Counted from the stretch's first letter, positions 23,251 to 34,966 are shown. The stretch is 64,000 bases of DNA from an uncultured Dokdonella sp. (GCA_934526015.1 CAKSZY010000010.1:1-64000), one strand, 5' to 3'. Made by a program: numbers and translations. The notes: generated by a model not told the origin, from the letters alone.

Positions 23251-24690
23251 TCAGGCCTTGTCCGGCACGCGCCCGTAGCGGTCCTCGAGGCGGACGATGT
23301 CGTCCTCGCCGAAGTAGTCGCCGCATTGCACCTCGATGAGATGGATGTCCGCGGCGGTAGGATTCTCGAGGCGGTGCACGGTGTTCATCGGGATGTAGGC
23401 GGATTCGTTCGCCTTCAGCAGGAACTCCTCCTCGCCGATGCGGACCTTGGCGGTGCCGCGCACGACGGTCCAGTGCTCGCTGCGGCGGTGGTGCAACTGC
23501 AGCGACAGCACGTGTCCCGGCTTGACGGTGAGGCGCTTGACCTTGCAGTCCTCGCGGTCCTCGAGAATCGTGTAGCTGCCCCACGGCCGGTGCACGGTGG
23601 TGTGGAAGGTGGCGGCCTGGTGGTTGCTCGCGCGCAGGCGGTCGACCACCAGCTTGACCTGCTGCGCACGCTCGCGCGCTGCGACGAGCACGGCATCGCC
23701 GGTATCGACGATGACGAGATCGTTGACGCCGACCGCGGCGACCATGCGCGCATCGGACTGCACGTAGCAGTTGCGGCTCTCGACGATGATCGCCTGGCCC
23801 TGCACGCGGTTGCCGTCGGCATCGGCCTCGCTGTCGAGGTCGCTGATCGCCTTCCACGAACCGATGTCGCTCCAGTCGAACGCCGCCGGCACGACGGCGA
23901 CGCGGGAAGCACGCTCCATGATCGCGTAGTCGATCGAGATGTCCGGCTGGGCAAGGAACCGTTCGCGCGCGAACTCGACCGGGCTGGCGTGGCTCTTCTC
24001 GCTCGCATGGCAGAGGCGCGCGGCGGCGAGCACCTCGGGGCAGGTCTGCGCGGCCGCGGCGAGGAGCGCATCGGCACGGAAGCAGAACATGCCGGAGTTC
24101 CACACGTAGTCGCCGGAGGCGACGTAGCTCTCGGCGGTCTCGCGGTTCGGCTTCTCGACGAAGGCGCCGACTTCGCGGCCTTCCTGGCCGGCGATCTCCG
24201 TGCCCATGCGCACGTAGCCGAATCCGGTTTCCGGGTGGGTCGGACGGATGCCGAAGGTGACCAGCCAGCCGTCGGCGGCCAGTGCCGCGGCGCGCTGCGC
24301 ATCGGCAGCGAAGGCATCGAGGTCGCGGATCAGGTGATCGGCCGGCAGCACCAGCAGGGTGGCCTCGGCGCCGACCTGGTCGAGCGCATGCAGCGCCGCC
24401 AGCACGATCGCCGGCGCGGTGTTGCGCCCGGCCGGTTCGAGCAGGAACGGCAGGCGCTCGAGATCGGCCTGTGGATGCGCGGCGTACTCGTCGCGGGTGA
24501 GGAAATAGTAGTCGCGGCCGGTAACGGTCAGCACCGGACCATCGCCGGCGACACGCAAGGCGCGGTCGAGCGTCTTGTACAGCAGCGACTGGCCGTCGCC
24601 CATGCGCATGAACGGTTTCGGGTAGGCGCTGCGCGAGACGGGCCAAAGGCGCGTGCCGGCACCACCGGAAAGAATGACGGGGACGATCAT
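23251..24690 (-). CDS. manC: Mannose-1-phosphate guanylyltransferase / mannose-6-phosphate isomerase
   Basis: A bifunctional type II PMI/GMP that makes GDP-mannose for polysaccharide synthesis. The 479-residue protein starts with the nucleotidyltransferase signature SGGAGTRLWPVSR, carries FVEKPNRETAESY in the middle, and ends with the cupin isomerase domain containing LSLQLHHRRSEHWTVVRGT. The start at 24690 overlaps the rmlD stop as ATGA, so this is the last gene of the rmlA-rmlC-rmlD-manC operon. The usual synonyms are cpsB, xanB and algA. Confidence 0.93.
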   Translation of the reverse strand: MIVPVILSGGAGTRLWPVSRSAYPKPFMRMGDGQSLLYKTLDRALRVAGDGPVLTVTGRDYYFLTRDEYAAHPQADLERLPFLLEPAGRNTAPAIVLAALHALDQVGAEATLLVLPADHLIRDLDAFAADAQRAAALAADGWLVTFGIRPTHPETGFGYVRMGTEIAGQEGREVGAFVEKPNRETAESYVASGDYVWNSGMFCFRADALLAAAAQTCPEVLAAARLCHASEKSHASPVEFARERFLAQPDISIDYAIMERASRVAVVPAAFDWSDIGSWKAISDLDSEADADGNRVQGQAIIVESRNCYVQSDARMVAAVGVNDLVIVDTGDAVLVAARERAQQVKLVVDRLRASNHQAATFHTTVHRPWGSYTILEDREDCKVKRLTVKPGHVLSLQLHHRRSEHWTVVRGTAKVRIGEEEFLLKANESAYIPMNTVHRLENPTAADIHLIEVQCGDYFGEDDIVRLEDRYGRVPDKA

Positions 24691-25625
24691 CCAGCTTCTC
24701 CTCGAGTTCCGGCGAGCTCGTCGAGCACCGCCTCCAGTCCCTCCCCCCAAGCCGGCAAGTCTAGCCCGAACACGAGGGTCAGTTTCGCGGTGTCGAGCAC
24801 CGACCAGGCCGGCCGCCGCGCCGGCGTCGGGTATTCGGCCGTACCGATCGCCTCGATCACCGGCGCGCGCGCGATCAGGCCGCGTTCCAGCGCGCCGCGC
24901 AGGATCGCCTCGGCGAAGGCGTGCCAGCTGGTGCTGGACGCCGCGGCCAGGTGGTAGGTGCCCTGCGCCTGGCGGCGGTCGGCCGGCGAAAGCCCGCGCC
25001 AGCGCGCCAGCAGGGCCGCGGTGGTGGCGGCAATCCAGGCGGCCGGGGTCGGCGAGCCGATCTGGTCGGCAACCACGCGCAGGTGCTCGCGCTCGCCGGC
25101 CAGGCGCAGCATCGTGCGCAGGAAGTTGCTGCCGCGCGGACCGTACACCCAGGCCGTGCGCAGGATGAAGTGGTCGGCGCCGCTGGCACGCAGCGCATTT
25201 TCGCCGTCGCGCTTGCTCTGCCCGTAGACGCCGAGCGGCGCGGTCGGATCGTCTTCGCGGTAGGCACGCCCTGCCGTGCCGTCGAATACGTAGTCGGTCG
25301 AATAGTGCACCACCAGCGCGCCATGCCGCGCGGCCCAGGCGCCGATTTCGCCGACCGCACGATGGTTCACGCGGTCAGCGCGCAGCGGTTCGTCCTCGGC
25401 GCGGTCCACCGCGGTCCAGGCGGCCGCATTGACGATGACCTCGGGCGCGGCGGCGTCGAGTCCGCGCGCGAGCGCGCCGGCATCCTCCAGATCGATGGCG
25501 ATCGCCGCGGAACCGTCATCGAGACGCCCGTCGCGCGTGGCCGCGAGCACCGCGCCGAGTGGCCGCAACGCGCTGCGCAGCGCATGGCCGACCTGGCCGT
25601 TGGCACCGAGCACGAGGATCTTCAT
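24687..25625 (-). CDS. rfbD: dTDP-4-dehydrorhamnose reductase
   Basis: Catalyses the last step of dTDP-L-rhamnose synthesis, NADPH reduction of the 4-keto sugar. The 312-residue SDR has an N-terminal nucleotide-binding motif (VLGANGQVG), the family motif YSTDYVFDG followed by YREDDP, and the YGQSK catalytic Tyr/Lys pair. The start at 25625 is the first Met before the dinucleotide fold; the longer open frame overlaps rmlC. There is a 40-bp gap from rmlC, and it is coupled to manC through ATGA. Confidence 0.93.
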   Translation of the reverse strand: MKILVLGANGQVGHALRSALRPLGAVLAATRDGRLDDGSAAIAIDLEDAGALARGLDAAAPEVIVNAAAWTAVDRAEDEPLRADRVNHRAVGEIGAWAARHGALVVHYSTDYVFDGTAGRAYREDDPTAPLGVYGQSKRDGENALRASGADHFILRTAWVYGPRGSNFLRTMLRLAGEREHLRVVADQIGSPTPAAWIAATTAALLARWRGLSPADRRQAQGTYHLAAASSTSWHAFAEAILRGALERGLIARAPVIEAIGTAEYPTPARRPAWSVLDTAKLTLVFGLDLPAWGEGLEAVLDELAGTRGEAG

Positions 25626-25665
25626 GGCGCAGCAGCGTGCATGCGGATCGGCCTCGCGTCGCGGT

Positions 25666-26220
25666 TCATGCGTGCTCGGGCAGCCGCTCGGGGGCGACCT
25701 CGGCAAGGAACGGCGCGCTGGCGTCCTTCGCCGACAGCGACGGCTGCGCGATCGGCCAGTCGATGGCGAGGCTGGCATCGTTCCAGCGGATCGCCGCGTC
25801 GGCGGCGCGCTGGTACAGGGTCGTGCACTGGTAGACGAAGGTGGCGTGTTCCGAGAGCACGGCGAAGCCGTGGGCGAAGCCGGGCGGCACCCAGAAATGC
25901 CGCTTGTTGCGCGCCGACAGGATCGCCGCCGCCCAGCGGCCGAAGCCCGGCGAGCCGCGGCGGATGTCGACGGCCACGTCGTAGACCTCGCCCTCCAGCA
26001 CGCTGACCAGCTTGCCCTGCGGATTCGGCCACTGGTAGTGCAGGCCGCGCAGCACGCCGTGGCTCGAGCGCGAGACATTGGTCTGCACGAAGGCGAGATC
26101 GAGGCCGGCCTCGGCGAATCGTTGCGCGTTGAAGCTCTCGTAGAAGAACCCGCGCTCATCGCCGTGCACGACCGGCTCGATCACCAGGCAGCCTTCGAGG
26201 GCGGTCGGCTGGACCTTCAT
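25666..26220 (-). CDS. rfbC: dTDP-4-dehydrorhamnose 3,5-epimerase
   Basis: Epimerises C3 and C5 of dTDP-4-keto-6-deoxyglucose. The 184-residue cupin matches the family: [11 protein letters not shown] near the start, catalytic His within [11 protein letters not shown], and [13 protein letters not shown]. The start overlaps the rmlA stop as ATGA. Rhamnose made here would feed LPS O-antigen or exopolysaccharide. Confidence 0.95.
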   Translation of the reverse strand: MKVQPTALEGCLVIEPVVHGDERGFFYESFNAQRFAEAGLDLAFVQTNVSRSSHGVLRGLHYQWPNPQGKLVSVLEGEVYDVAVDIRRGSPGFGRWAAAILSARNKRHFWVPPGFAHGFAVLSEHATFVYQCTTLYQRAADAAIRWNDASLAIDWPIAQPSLSAKDASAPFLAEVAPERLPEHA

Positions 26221-27101
26221 CCGCGGCCCTCGCGGGCGAGCTGCTGCAGGTACTGGCCATAGGCGTTCTTCGCCAGCGGCGCGGCCAGGCGCAGCAGCTG
26301 CTCGGCATCGATCCAGCCGTTGCCGAAGGCGATTTCCTCGGGGCAGCAGACCTTGAGTCCCTGGCGGTTCTCGATCGTCTCGATGTAGCTGGACGCCTCC
26401 ACCAGCGAGTCATGGGTGCCAGTGTCGAGCCAGGCGAAGCCGCGGCCCATGCGCTCGAGCATGAGGCTGCCGTCGTCGAGATAGCAGCGGTTGAGGTCGG
26501 TGATCTCGAGTTCGCCGCGCGGCGACGGCTGCAGACCGGCGGCGAAGTCGCTGGCGCGGCCGTCGTAAAAATACAGGCCGGTCACCGCCCAGTGCGATTT
26601 CGGCTGCGCAGGCTTCTCCTCGAGACCGATCACGCGGCCGTCGGCGTCGAACTCGGCCACGCCATAGCGCTCCGGGTCGCGCACGCGGTAGCCGAACACG
26701 GTCGCCCCGTGCGTGCGCGCGTCGGCCGAGGCGAGCAGGCCGTCGAGGCCGTGGCCATAGAAGATGTTGTCACCGAGGATCAGGCAGCTCGGTGCGCCGC
26801 CGACGAAGTCGCGTCCGATCAGGTAGGCCTGGGCGAGACCGTCGGGCGAGGGCTGCACCGCATAGCGGATCGCCATGCCCCACTGCGAGCCGTCGCCGAG
26901 CAGACGCTCGAACAGCGGCTGCTCGTGCGGGGTGTTGATGACCAGCACCTCGCGGATGCCGGCGAGCATGAGCGTGCTCAGCGGGTAGTAGACCATCGGC
27001 TTGTCGTAGACCGGCAGCAGCTGCTTGCTGACCGCCTGGGTCAGCGGATACAGGCGCGTGCCGGAGCCGCCGGCGAGGAGGATGCCGCGTCGAGAAGTCA
27101 C
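26217..27101 (-). CDS. rfbA: Glucose-1-phosphate thymidylyltransferase
   Basis: Couples dTTP and glucose-1-phosphate to give dTDP-glucose, the first step to dTDP-rhamnose. The 294-residue protein has [20 protein letters not shown] at its N-terminus (only part quoted), [17 protein letters not shown], and [11 protein letters not shown]. It is the first gene of the operon in this window. The dehydratase gene rmlB, normally adjacent, is absent: upstream comes tRNA-Pro, so rmlB must be elsewhere. Confidence 0.95.
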   Translation of the reverse strand: MTSRRGILLAGGSGTRLYPLTQAVSKQLLPVYDKPMVYYPLSTLMLAGIREVLVINTPHEQPLFERLLGDGSQWGMAIRYAVQPSPDGLAQAYLIGRDFVGGAPSCLILGDNIFYGHGLDGLLASADARTHGATVFGYRVRDPERYGVAEFDADGRVIGLEEKPAQPKSHWAVTGLYFYDGRASDFAAGLQPSPRGELEITDLNRCYLDDGSLMLERMGRGFAWLDTGTHDSLVEASSYIETIENRQGLKVCCPEEIAFGNGWIDAEQLLRLAAPLAKNAYGQYLQQLAREGRG

Positions 27102-27203
27102 GCCGGGACTCGCAAGGGAAAGGCGCGCATTGTAGGCGCAATGGCCTGCAGGCGCAGGTCGCGGCCACCGGCGGGCGGCGCGGATGGCGGCACCATGCAG
27201 GCT

Positions 27204-27280
27204 TGGTCGGGACGGCCGGATTTGAACCGACGACCCCCTGCCCCCCAGGCAGGTGCGCTACCAGACTGCGCTACGCCCCG
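27204..27280 (-). tRNA. tRNA-Pro (anticodon GGG)
   Basis: A 77-nt cloverleaf on the minus strand with encoded CCA. The acceptor pairs CGGGGCG with CGTCCCG. The anticodon stem CCTGC/GCAGG encloses the loop CTGGGGG, giving GGG. The T-arm contains GGTTCAAATCC. It reads CCC/CCU proline codons. Confidence 0.95.
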
Positions 27281-27379
27281 AATGCATGCATGTGTGTGTC
27301 GCAAGGGGCGCGCAGTGTAGCCGGCCCGGGCCGGCCACGGAACCCCGGCGGCGTGTGCGGCCTGGCCGCACGGGTGCCG

Positions 27380-27736
27380 TCAACGCTTGAGGATCTGCAG
27401 GACTTCCTCGAGTTCCATGCGGATCTGGCGGGCGATCTGGCCGGAAATGCTGACTTCCATGCGCGCCTGCGGCCCTTCCAGCCGCTGCCGGGCACCGGTG
27501 ATGGTGAAGCCCTGGTCGTACAGCAGCGAGCGGATCTGACGGATCATCAACACGTCGTGGCGCTGGTAATAGCGCCGGTTGCCACGCCGCTTGACCGGCT
27601 TGAGGTTCGGGAACTCCTGCTCCCAGTAGCGCAGCACGTGCGGCTTCACGCCACAGAGCTCGCTGACCTCGCCAATCGCGAAATAGCGTTTTGCCGGAAT
27701 GGCCGGCAGTTCGCTATTGCTCCCCTGATCCAGCAT
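27380..27736 (-). CDS. MerR-family transcriptional regulator
   Basis: A 118-residue DNA-binding protein. The MerR helix-turn-helix is at about 17-85 ([22 protein letters not shown], partly quoted), with the wing [13 protein letters not shown], followed by a short coiled tail and no metal-binding Cys. Its start lies inside the 3' end of ihfA (23-bp overlap), so it is translated from the end of the thrS-ihfA operon. This position after ihfA is conserved in gammaproteobacteria. The effector and targets are unknown. Confidence 0.9.
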   Translation of the reverse strand: MLDQGSNSELPAIPAKRYFAIGEVSELCGVKPHVLRYWEQEFPNLKPVKRRGNRRYYQRHDVLMIRQIRSLLYDQGFTITGARQRLEGPQARMEVSISGQIARQIRMELEEVLQILKR

Positions 27737-28016
27737 AGGCTTCGACCCGGACCTTCAGTTTTTGTCCCGGGCGGAATGTCACCACCCGCCGCGCGGAGAT
27801 CGGAATCTCCTCGCCGGTCTTGGGATTGCGCCCGGGACGCTGGTTCTTGAACCGCAGGTCGAAGTTCCCGAAACCCGAGAGCTTCACCTGCCCCCCCCTT
27901 TCCAACGCGTCGCGTACCGCCTCGAAGAACGCGTCGACGAACTCCTTGGCTTCGCGCTTGTTCAGACCGACGTCCGTGAACAGACGCTCTGCCATCTCCG
28001 CCTTCGTCAGCGCCAT
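27714..28016 (-). CDS. ihfA: Integration host factor subunit alpha
   Basis: A nucleoid protein that bends DNA as a heterodimer with IhfB. The 100-residue protein carries [11 protein letters not shown], the dimer helices, [21 protein letters not shown] (only part given here) with the intercalating Pro in the beta arm, and the closing [10 protein letters not shown]. It directly follows pheT (1-bp gap) in the classical pheST-ihfA arrangement. Confidence 0.97.
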   Translation of the reverse strand: MALTKAEMAERLFTDVGLNKREAKEFVDAFFEAVRDALERGGQVKLSGFGNFDLRFKNQRPGRNPKTGEEIPISARRVVTFRPGQKLKVRVEAYAGSGEQ

Positions 28017-28017
28017 C

Positions 28018-30438
28018 CTACCCTCGCAGCTTCGCTTTGTAACCGACCTCCAGCGCCGATACCGCCAGCGCGACGCACCGATCTGCGTCCTGATCGGTTA
28101 GCGTGCGTGAACGGTCCTGCAAAATCAAGCCTATAGCGAGACTTCTGACACCGGTTCCCAGATTCGGGCCGGCGTACTGGTCGAACAGGAACAGATCCAG
28201 CAGCAACGGCCCCACCGCCTCGCGCACGCTGGCGCGCAGGGCGTCGAACGGCACCTCGACCGGCACCACCACGGCGATGTCGCGACGGACCGCCGGATAG
28301 CGCGAGACCTCGCGGGCGCGCGGGACGGCGCGGCGCGCCGCCGCATCGATGTCGAGTTCGAACACGAACACCTCGCCGTCGACGTCGAGGCGCCGGGCCA
28401 GGCGCGGATCGAGGGCGCCGAGATGGCCGACCACGGCACCGTCGCGGCGGATCGTCGCCGCCCGGCCGGGATGCAGCCAGGCCGGGCCGCCGGCCTCGAA
28501 CGAAAACGCCGCCGCGTCGAGGCCGGCCAGTGCCAGCAACGATTCGACATCGCCCTTGAGGTCGAAGAAATCGAGTGCGCGCGCGTCCTCGCCCCATTGT
28601 TCGGTCACCGCGCTGCCGACGGCGACGCCGGCGACGCGATCGCTCTCGAGCGGAGCCGGAGGAAGGTCGACGGCCTGCGTGGAAGCCGCCATGGCTGCAG
28701 GAGTGGCGGCGGCGAAGTAGGCACGTCCGACCTCGAACAGGCGCACGCGCGCCTGCTGACGCTTGCGGTTGGCGTCGAGGGCACGCACGAGGCCCGGCAG
28801 CAGGCTCGTGCGCATGACCGCAAGATCGGCCGAAAGCGGGTTCGACAAGGCGATCGCGCGCTCGGCAAGACCCCAGGTCTCGAGCAGTTCACGACCGACG
28901 AAGGCATAGGTGATCGCCTCCAGGTAACCGCGCGCCGCCAGTTGTTCGCGCATCTGCCCGACGCGCACGCGGTCCTCGCGCAGTTCCGGACCGGCGAGCT
29001 GGCCGGTCGGCGCGCGATCGGGGATGTGCTCGTAGCCGTGGATGCGCGCGACCTCCTCGATGAGGTCCTCCTCGATCGCCAGATCGAAGCGCCAGCTCGG
29101 CGGGGTCGCCAGCCAACCTTCGGCATCGACAACCACCTCGAGGCCGAGCGCAGCGAGGATCCGCAGCACTTCGGCGTCGGCCACCTCGATGCCGAGCACG
29201 CGGGCGATGCGCGCGCGGCGCAGTCGCACCGGCGGGCGGGCCGGCAGATCGGATGTCGACACCGCCTCGATGACGGCGCCGGCACGACCGCCGGCGATGT
29301 CGAGGATCAACCGCGTCGCGCGTTCGAGCGCACGGCGCGGCTGCGCCGCATCGACGCCGCGCTCGAAGCGATGCGCCGCATCGGTATGCAGGCCGAGCCG
29401 GCGCGCACGCCCGGCCAGCGCGGTCGGCGCGAAATGTGCCGCCTCGAGGAAGACATTGCGCGTGTTCCCGCCGATGCGCGTGTCCCAGCCGCCCATCAGT
29501 CCGGCCAGGGCGACCGCGCGATCGGCATCGGTGACGACGAGGAAATCGCCGTCAAGCGCGACCTCGCGCTCGTCGAGCAGGCGCAGGGTCTCTCCGGAAC
29601 GGGCCCTGCGCACGCCGATCGGTCCGTCCAGGGTGTCGGCATCGAAGGCATGCAGCGGCTGGCCGAGTTCGAGCATGACGTAGTTCGTCACGTCGACCAG
29701 CAGGCTGATCGGGCGCAGGCCGCTGCGCTGCAGGCGCTCGCGCATCCAGGCCGGCGTCGCCGCCGCCGGGTCGATGTCCTCGATGAAACGGCCGCAGTAG
29801 AGCGGGCAGTCGACCGGCGACTGCAGGCCGATCGCGATCGCACGATCGATCGTCGCCGGGACCGCGGCGACGGACAACGGTCGCGCGGCAACGCCGAGCG
29901 CGGCGGCGAGGTCGCGCGCCACGCCTTCCACCGACAGGCAATCGGCGCGGTTCGGCGTGAGACCGAGGTCGAACACCGTGTCGGGCAGGCCGAGATGGCG
30001 CGCCAGCGGTTCGCCGACCGGTGCGTCGGCCGCCAGTTCGAGCAGGCCCGAGGCGTCGGCATCGAGGCCGAGTTCCTTCGCCGAGCAGAGCATGCCGGCC
30101 GATTCCACCCCGCGCAGCCGGGCCGCCTTGATCGTCAGTTCGCCGACGCGCGCGCCGATGCGCGCGAGCGGCGCCTTCAACCCCGCACGCGCGTTCGGCG
30201 CACCGCAGACGATCTGCAGGCGCTCACCGCCGGCATCCACTTCGCACACCTGCAGGCGGTCGGCTTCCGGATGTTTCGCGCAGGAGACGATCGCGGCGAC
30301 GACGATGCCGTCGAGTCCGCCACCAAGCACCTCGGCGCTCTCGACCTCATGGCCGATCATGTCGAATCGCTCGATCAGGGCCTCGGGATCGAGGTCGATG
30401 TCCACGTGTTCGCGCAGCCAGTTTTCGTTGAGTTTCAT
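28018..30438 (-). CDS. pheT: Phenylalanine-tRNA ligase beta subunit
   Basis: The beta subunit of the alpha2-beta2 enzyme that charges tRNA-Phe. The 806-residue protein contains the N-terminal EMAP/tRNA-binding domain (about 40-150), the B3/B4 editing domain and B5 domain ([10 protein letters not shown]) in the middle, and the C-terminal FDX-ACB anticodon-binding domain ending [21 protein letters not shown]. The start at 30438 begins with [15 protein letters not shown]; 28 upstream in-frame codons are rejected. It lies 117 bp after pheS. Confidence 0.96.
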   Translation of the reverse strand: MKLNENWLREHVDIDLDPEALIERFDMIGHEVESAEVLGGGLDGIVVAAIVSCAKHPEADRLQVCEVDAGGERLQIVCGAPNARAGLKAPLARIGARVGELTIKAARLRGVESAGMLCSAKELGLDADASGLLELAADAPVGEPLARHLGLPDTVFDLGLTPNRADCLSVEGVARDLAAALGVAARPLSVAAVPATIDRAIAIGLQSPVDCPLYCGRFIEDIDPAAATPAWMRERLQRSGLRPISLLVDVTNYVMLELGQPLHAFDADTLDGPIGVRRARSGETLRLLDEREVALDGDFLVVTDADRAVALAGLMGGWDTRIGGNTRNVFLEAAHFAPTALAGRARRLGLHTDAAHRFERGVDAAQPRRALERATRLILDIAGGRAGAVIEAVSTSDLPARPPVRLRRARIARVLGIEVADAEVLRILAALGLEVVVDAEGWLATPPSWRFDLAIEEDLIEEVARIHGYEHIPDRAPTGQLAGPELREDRVRVGQMREQLAARGYLEAITYAFVGRELLETWGLAERAIALSNPLSADLAVMRTSLLPGLVRALDANRKRQQARVRLFEVGRAYFAAATPAAMAASTQAVDLPPAPLESDRVAGVAVGSAVTEQWGEDARALDFFDLKGDVESLLALAGLDAAAFSFEAGGPAWLHPGRAATIRRDGAVVGHLGALDPRLARRLDVDGEVFVFELDIDAAARRAVPRAREVSRYPAVRRDIAVVVPVEVPFDALRASVREAVGPLLLDLFLFDQYAGPNLGTGVRSLAIGLILQDRSRTLTDQDADRCVALAVSALEVGYKAKLRG

Positions 30439-30555
30439 GCGGAAGCCGGGTTGGTGAAACGGGATTCGGGAGCGGATCGGACTTCGGGAGCCGGGGTTCG
30501 CGGGCGCGGCGCACGGGGGCATGCCGTTTCCGCGAAGCGCGGATCCCGATTCCCG

Positions 30556-31620
<1,065 letters not shown>

Positions 31621-31621
31621 T

Positions 31622-31649
31622 CACCCCGCTGCCGGCCGGCAGCGGGGTG
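31622..31649. repeat. Perfect 28-bp palindrome just after rplT
   Basis: CACCCCGCTGCCGG is followed directly by its exact complement CCGGCAGCGGGGTG. It lies 5 bp after the rplT stop. It may end rplT translation or transcription or stabilise the 3' end of the upstream message; there is no T-run. Confidence 0.7.
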
Positions 31650-31654
31650 GCTGG

Positions 31655-32014
31655 TTACGCAGCCAGAGCAGCCTTCGCCTTTTCCGCCAGCGCGCCGAAC
31701 GCCTTGATGTCGTGGACGGCGATGTCCGCGAGCACCTTGCGATCGACGGTGATGTCGGCCTTCTTGAGGCCGTTCATCAGGCGGCTGTAGCTCAGGCCGT
31801 ACATGCGCGCACCGGCATTGATGCGCACGATCCACAGCGCGCGGAACTGGCGCTTGCGCTGCTTGCGGCCGATGTAGGCGTACTGCTGGGCCTTGATGAC
31901 GGCCTGCTTGGCGACGCGGTAGATCTTGCGACGGGCGTTGTAATAGCCCTTCGCGCGCGAAATGAGCTTGCGGTGCCTGCGGTGGGCGGTGACACCACGC
32001 TTGACTCGTGCCAT
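31655..32014 (-). CDS. rplT: 50S ribosomal protein L20
   Basis: Binds 23S rRNA during 50S assembly. The 119-residue basic protein starts [17 protein letters not shown] and contains [18 protein letters not shown], both invariant for L20. It follows rpmI by 13 bp. L20 represses its own operon in E. coli and Bacillus by binding the leader before rpmI; a structured leader is present here too. Confidence 0.98.
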   Translation of the reverse strand: MARVKRGVTAHRRHRKLISRAKGYYNARRKIYRVAKQAVIKAQQYAYIGRKQRKRQFRALWIVRINAGARMYGLSYSRLMNGLKKADITVDRKVLADIAVHDIKAFGALAEKAKAALAA

Positions 32015-32027
32015 GGGTCAGTCCTCC

Positions 32028-32225
32028 TTACAGGTACGGCAGCATGCGGGCGACGCGGCCGGCGTCCTCGGCGCGGACATGGTTTGCCCCGCGGAGGTTG
32101 CGCTTGCGCTTGGTCGACTTCTTGGTGAGGATGTGGCTCTTGAACGCGTGGCCGCACTTGAACTTGCCGGACGCGGTCTTGCGGAACCGCTTGGCAGCGG
32201 CCCGATTGGTCTTCATCTTGGGCAT
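32028..32225 (-). CDS. rpmI: 50S ribosomal protein L35
   Basis: A 65-residue basic 50S protein ([14 protein letters not shown], then [16 protein letters not shown]). The start at 32225 has AAGGAG upstream. The longer in-frame frame covers the leader and is not coding. Confidence 0.97.
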   Translation of the reverse strand: MPKMKTNRAAAKRFRKTASGKFKCGHAFKSHILTKKSTKRKRNLRGANHVRAEDAGRVARMLPYL

Positions 32226-32440
32226 GGCCCAACTCCTTGGTTCGTCTTCGTTACTGGCGCGAGCGGCGGGTGGGCCCCGCACTTTCCATCCTGCTCGTTC
32301 CGGCGTGTTCGACCCGGATCCCGGGTCTTCTCCTGGTGTACCTTGCACTCATCCCTGGGCGGTGGATCAAACAGCGGTCATCCTGACCGTGCTTTCAAGC
32401 TTTTGCGCTCATCCCTGATCGCGAGAATCAAGAAGAAAAA
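32226..32440 (-). promoter_or_regulatory. Structured leader between infC and rpmI, candidate L20 autoregulatory site
   Basis: The 215-nt gap contains a 15-nt direct repeat, CAGGGATGAGYGCAA on the minus strand (32403-32417 and 32343-32357), a hairpin at 32375-32389 (CGGTCA/TGACCG) between the repeats, and a perfect hairpin at 32311-32327 (GACCCGG-GAT-CCGGGTC). Gammaproteobacterial rpmI leaders carry two L20-binding sites that mimic 23S rRNA. Two repeats plus stems at the same place fit that role, but no base-level match to the rRNA site was tested. Confidence 0.5.
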
Positions 32441-32962
32441 CTACTGCTTCTTCTTCGGCGCGATCATCATGATCATGAGGCGCCCTTCCATGCGCGGATA
32501 CTGCTCGATCACGGCCTCTTCGGCGATGTCGGCCGCGATCTTCTTGACCATGGCCTCGCCGAGTTCCTGGTGGGCCATCTCGCGCCCGCGGAACCGGATG
32601 GTGATCTTGACCTTGTCGCCTTCCTCGAGGAAGCGGCGCAGGTTGCGCAGCTTGATCGCGTAGTCGCCAACGTCGGTGGTCGGGCGGAACTTCAGTTCCT
32701 TGATCTCGACCTGCTTCTGCTTCTTCTTCGCCGCATGCGCCTTCTTCTGCGCATCGAACTTGAACTTGCCGAAATCCATGATTCGGCAGACCGGCGGATC
32801 GGCGGTCGGCTGGATCTCGACGAGGTCGAGCCCCAGCTCCTGCGCCATGCCGAGGGCCTCGTCGCGCGAGAGCACGCCTACCTGCTCGCCGTCGGCGCCG
32901 ATGACACGCACCCGCGGGACACGGATTTCGTGGTTCCTGCGGTTGGCCTTTTCGGTTGCGAT
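32441..32962 (-). CDS. infC: Translation initiation factor IF-3 (ATC start)
   Basis: Prevents subunit joining and proofreads initiator tRNA and start codons. From an ATC at 32962 the protein has 173 residues beginning (M)[18 protein letters not shown], the proper IF-3 N-terminus. No ATG, GTG or TTG lies upstream of that conserved part; the first GTG (32911) would delete it. GGGAG stands 8 bp before the ATC. The N-domain ([17 protein letters not shown]), the Lys-rich linker around AAKKKQKQ and the C-domain ([21 protein letters not shown]) are complete. A rare non-AUG start is the known basis of IF-3 autoregulation (AUU in E. coli). Confidence 0.95.
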   Translation of the reverse strand: MATEKANRRNHEIRVPRVRVIGADGEQVGVLSRDEALGMAQELGLDLVEIQPTADPPVCRIMDFGKFKFDAQKKAHAAKKKQKQVEIKELKFRPTTDVGDYAIKLRNLRRFLEEGDKVKITIRFRGREMAHQELGEAMVKKIAADIAEEAVIEQYPRMEGRLMIMMIAPKKKQ

Positions 32963-33006
32963 ACTTCGTTCTCCCGCCAGATTTCAAGGCACCCGGGACG
33001 GACCTT

Positions 33007-34911
33007 TCAGGTCGCAGACAGCCCGGATCTCAAGTGTTCGGCGAAGTCCTCGACCTTGAAACTGCCGAGGTCCTCACCCGATCGCGCACGCACGGAAACG
33101 GCCCCCGTCTCCTTTTCCCGGTCACCGATGACCAGCAGATAGGGAACCTTGTCGAGCGTGTGTTCGCGGATTTTATAGCCGATCTTCTCGTTTCGCAAAT
33201 CCGCCTGCACGCGGAAACCTTGTGCCACAAGGGTTTGGGCGACCCCGGTGGCGAAATCGGCCTGGGCGTCGGTGATGTTCATCACCACCGCCTGGACCGG
33301 CGCCAGCCAGACCGGGAACTGGCCGGCATGGTGCTCGATGAGGATGCCGATGAAGCGCTCCATCGAGCCGACGATGGCGCGGTGCAGCATGACGGGCACA
33401 TGGCGGGCCGAATCCTCGCCGACGTACTCGGCGCCGAGCCGGCCCGGCATCGAGAAATCGACCTGCATGGTGCCGACCTGCCAGGCCCGGCCGAGCGAAT
33501 CGCGCATGTGGTATTCGATCTTGGGGCCGTAGAAGGCGCCCTCGCCGGGCAGTTCCTGCCAGTCGACGCCGGAGGCGCGCAGGGCCGAGCGCAGGGCCTC
33601 CTCGGCCTTGTCCCAGACCTCGTCGGCGCCGATGCGGCTGTCCGGGCGCAGGGCGAGCTTGGTCGCGATCTCGCTGAAGCCGAAATGGGCATACACCGCC
33701 ATCGCCTGGCGATGGAAGGCAACGACCTCGGATTCGACCTGCTCCTCGGTGCAGAAGATGTGGCCGTCGTCTTGGACGAAGCCGCGCACGCGCATCAGGC
33801 CGTGCAGCGCGCCGGAGGGCTCGTTGCGCGTGCACGAGCCGAACTCGCCGTAGCGGATCGGCAACTCGCGGTAACTGTGCAGGCCATGGTTGTAGACGAG
33901 CACGTGGCCCGGGCAGTTCATCGGCTTCAGCGCGTAGTCGCGGTTCTCCGAGGCGGTGATGAACATGTTCTCGCGGTAGTTCTGCCAGTGGCCGGTCTTC
34001 TCCCACAGCGACTTGTCGAGGATCTGCGGGCAGCGGATCTCCTGGTAGCCGGCATCGCGGTAGACCTGGCGCATGTACTGCTCGACCACCTGCCACAGCT
34101 GCCAGCCCTTCGGGTGCCAGAACACCAGGCCGGGGGCCTCCTCCTGCAGATGGAACAGGTCGAGTTGCCTGCCGAGCTTGCGGTGGTCGCGCTTCTCGGC
34201 TTCCTCGATGCGCGTGATGTAGGCGGCGAGCTGCTTCTTGTCGGCCCAGGCGGTGCCGTAGATGCGCTGCAGCTGCTCGTTCTTCGCGTCGCCGCGCCAG
34301 TACGCGCCGGAGATGCGGGTGAGCTTGAACGCCTTGAGGAAACGCGTGTTCGGCACGTGCGGACCGCGGCACATGTCGACGTATTCCTCGTGCCAGTACA
34401 GGCCCATGGCCCTTTCGCCGGGCATGTCCTCGACCAGGCGCAGCTTGTAGTCCTCGCCGCGCGCCTTGAACACGGCGATGACCTCGTCGCGCGGGGTCAT
34501 CTTCTTGACGACGTCGTAGTCCTTGTCGATCAGCTCGACCATGCGCTGCTCGATCGCGGCGAGGTCCTCCGGGGTGAACGGGCGCTCGTACCAGATGTCG
34601 TAATAGAAGCCTTCCTCGATGACCGGACCGATCACCATCTTCGCGGTCGGATAAAGCTGCTTGACCGCGTGGCCGACGAGATGGGCGCAGGAATGGCGGA
34701 TGATCTCGACCCCCTCCGCGTCCTTCGGCGTGATGATCTGCAGGTTCGCGTCATGGTCGATGCGGTCACTGGCATCGACCAGGCGGCCGTCGACCTTGCC
34801 GGCCACCGTGGCCTTGGCGAGGCCGGGGCCGATCGAGGCAGCGACATCCTGCACGCTGACCGGCGCCTCGAAACTGCGCACGCTGCCGTCGGGGAGGGTG
34901 ATGTCGATCAT
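33007..34911 (-). CDS. thrS: Threonine-tRNA ligase
   Basis: Charges tRNA-Thr and edits Ser. The 634-residue protein has the N-terminal TGS domain ([15 protein letters not shown]), the editing domain ([16 protein letters not shown], with C-terminal [16 protein letters not shown]), the class II catalytic core ([37 protein letters not shown]) and the anticodon domain ending the protein. The start at 34911 is the canonical TGS start. It is the first gene of the thrS-infC-rpmI-rplT-pheST-ihfA-merR series; the gap to infC is 44 bp. Confidence 0.97.
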   Translation of the reverse strand: MIDITLPDGSVRSFEAPVSVQDVAASIGPGLAKATVAGKVDGRLVDASDRIDHDANLQIITPKDAEGVEIIRHSCAHLVGHAVKQLYPTAKMVIGPVIEEGFYYDIWYERPFTPEDLAAIEQRMVELIDKDYDVVKKMTPRDEVIAVFKARGEDYKLRLVEDMPGERAMGLYWHEEYVDMCRGPHVPNTRFLKAFKLTRISGAYWRGDAKNEQLQRIYGTAWADKKQLAAYITRIEEAEKRDHRKLGRQLDLFHLQEEAPGLVFWHPKGWQLWQVVEQYMRQVYRDAGYQEIRCPQILDKSLWEKTGHWQNYRENMFITASENRDYALKPMNCPGHVLVYNHGLHSYRELPIRYGEFGSCTRNEPSGALHGLMRVRGFVQDDGHIFCTEEQVESEVVAFHRQAMAVYAHFGFSEIATKLALRPDSRIGADEVWDKAEEALRSALRASGVDWQELPGEGAFYGPKIEYHMRDSLGRAWQVGTMQVDFSMPGRLGAEYVGEDSARHVPVMLHRAIVGSMERFIGILIEHHAGQFPVWLAPVQAVVMNITDAQADFATGVAQTLVAQGFRVQADLRNEKIGYKIREHTLDKVPYLLVIGDREKETGAVSVRARSGEDLGSFKVEDFAEHLRSGLSAT

Positions 34912-34966
34912 GGAAGACCTCGGGAGCGGAAGGAGCGGAGCAAGCTCCGCGCTGCGGAAGCAAAAC

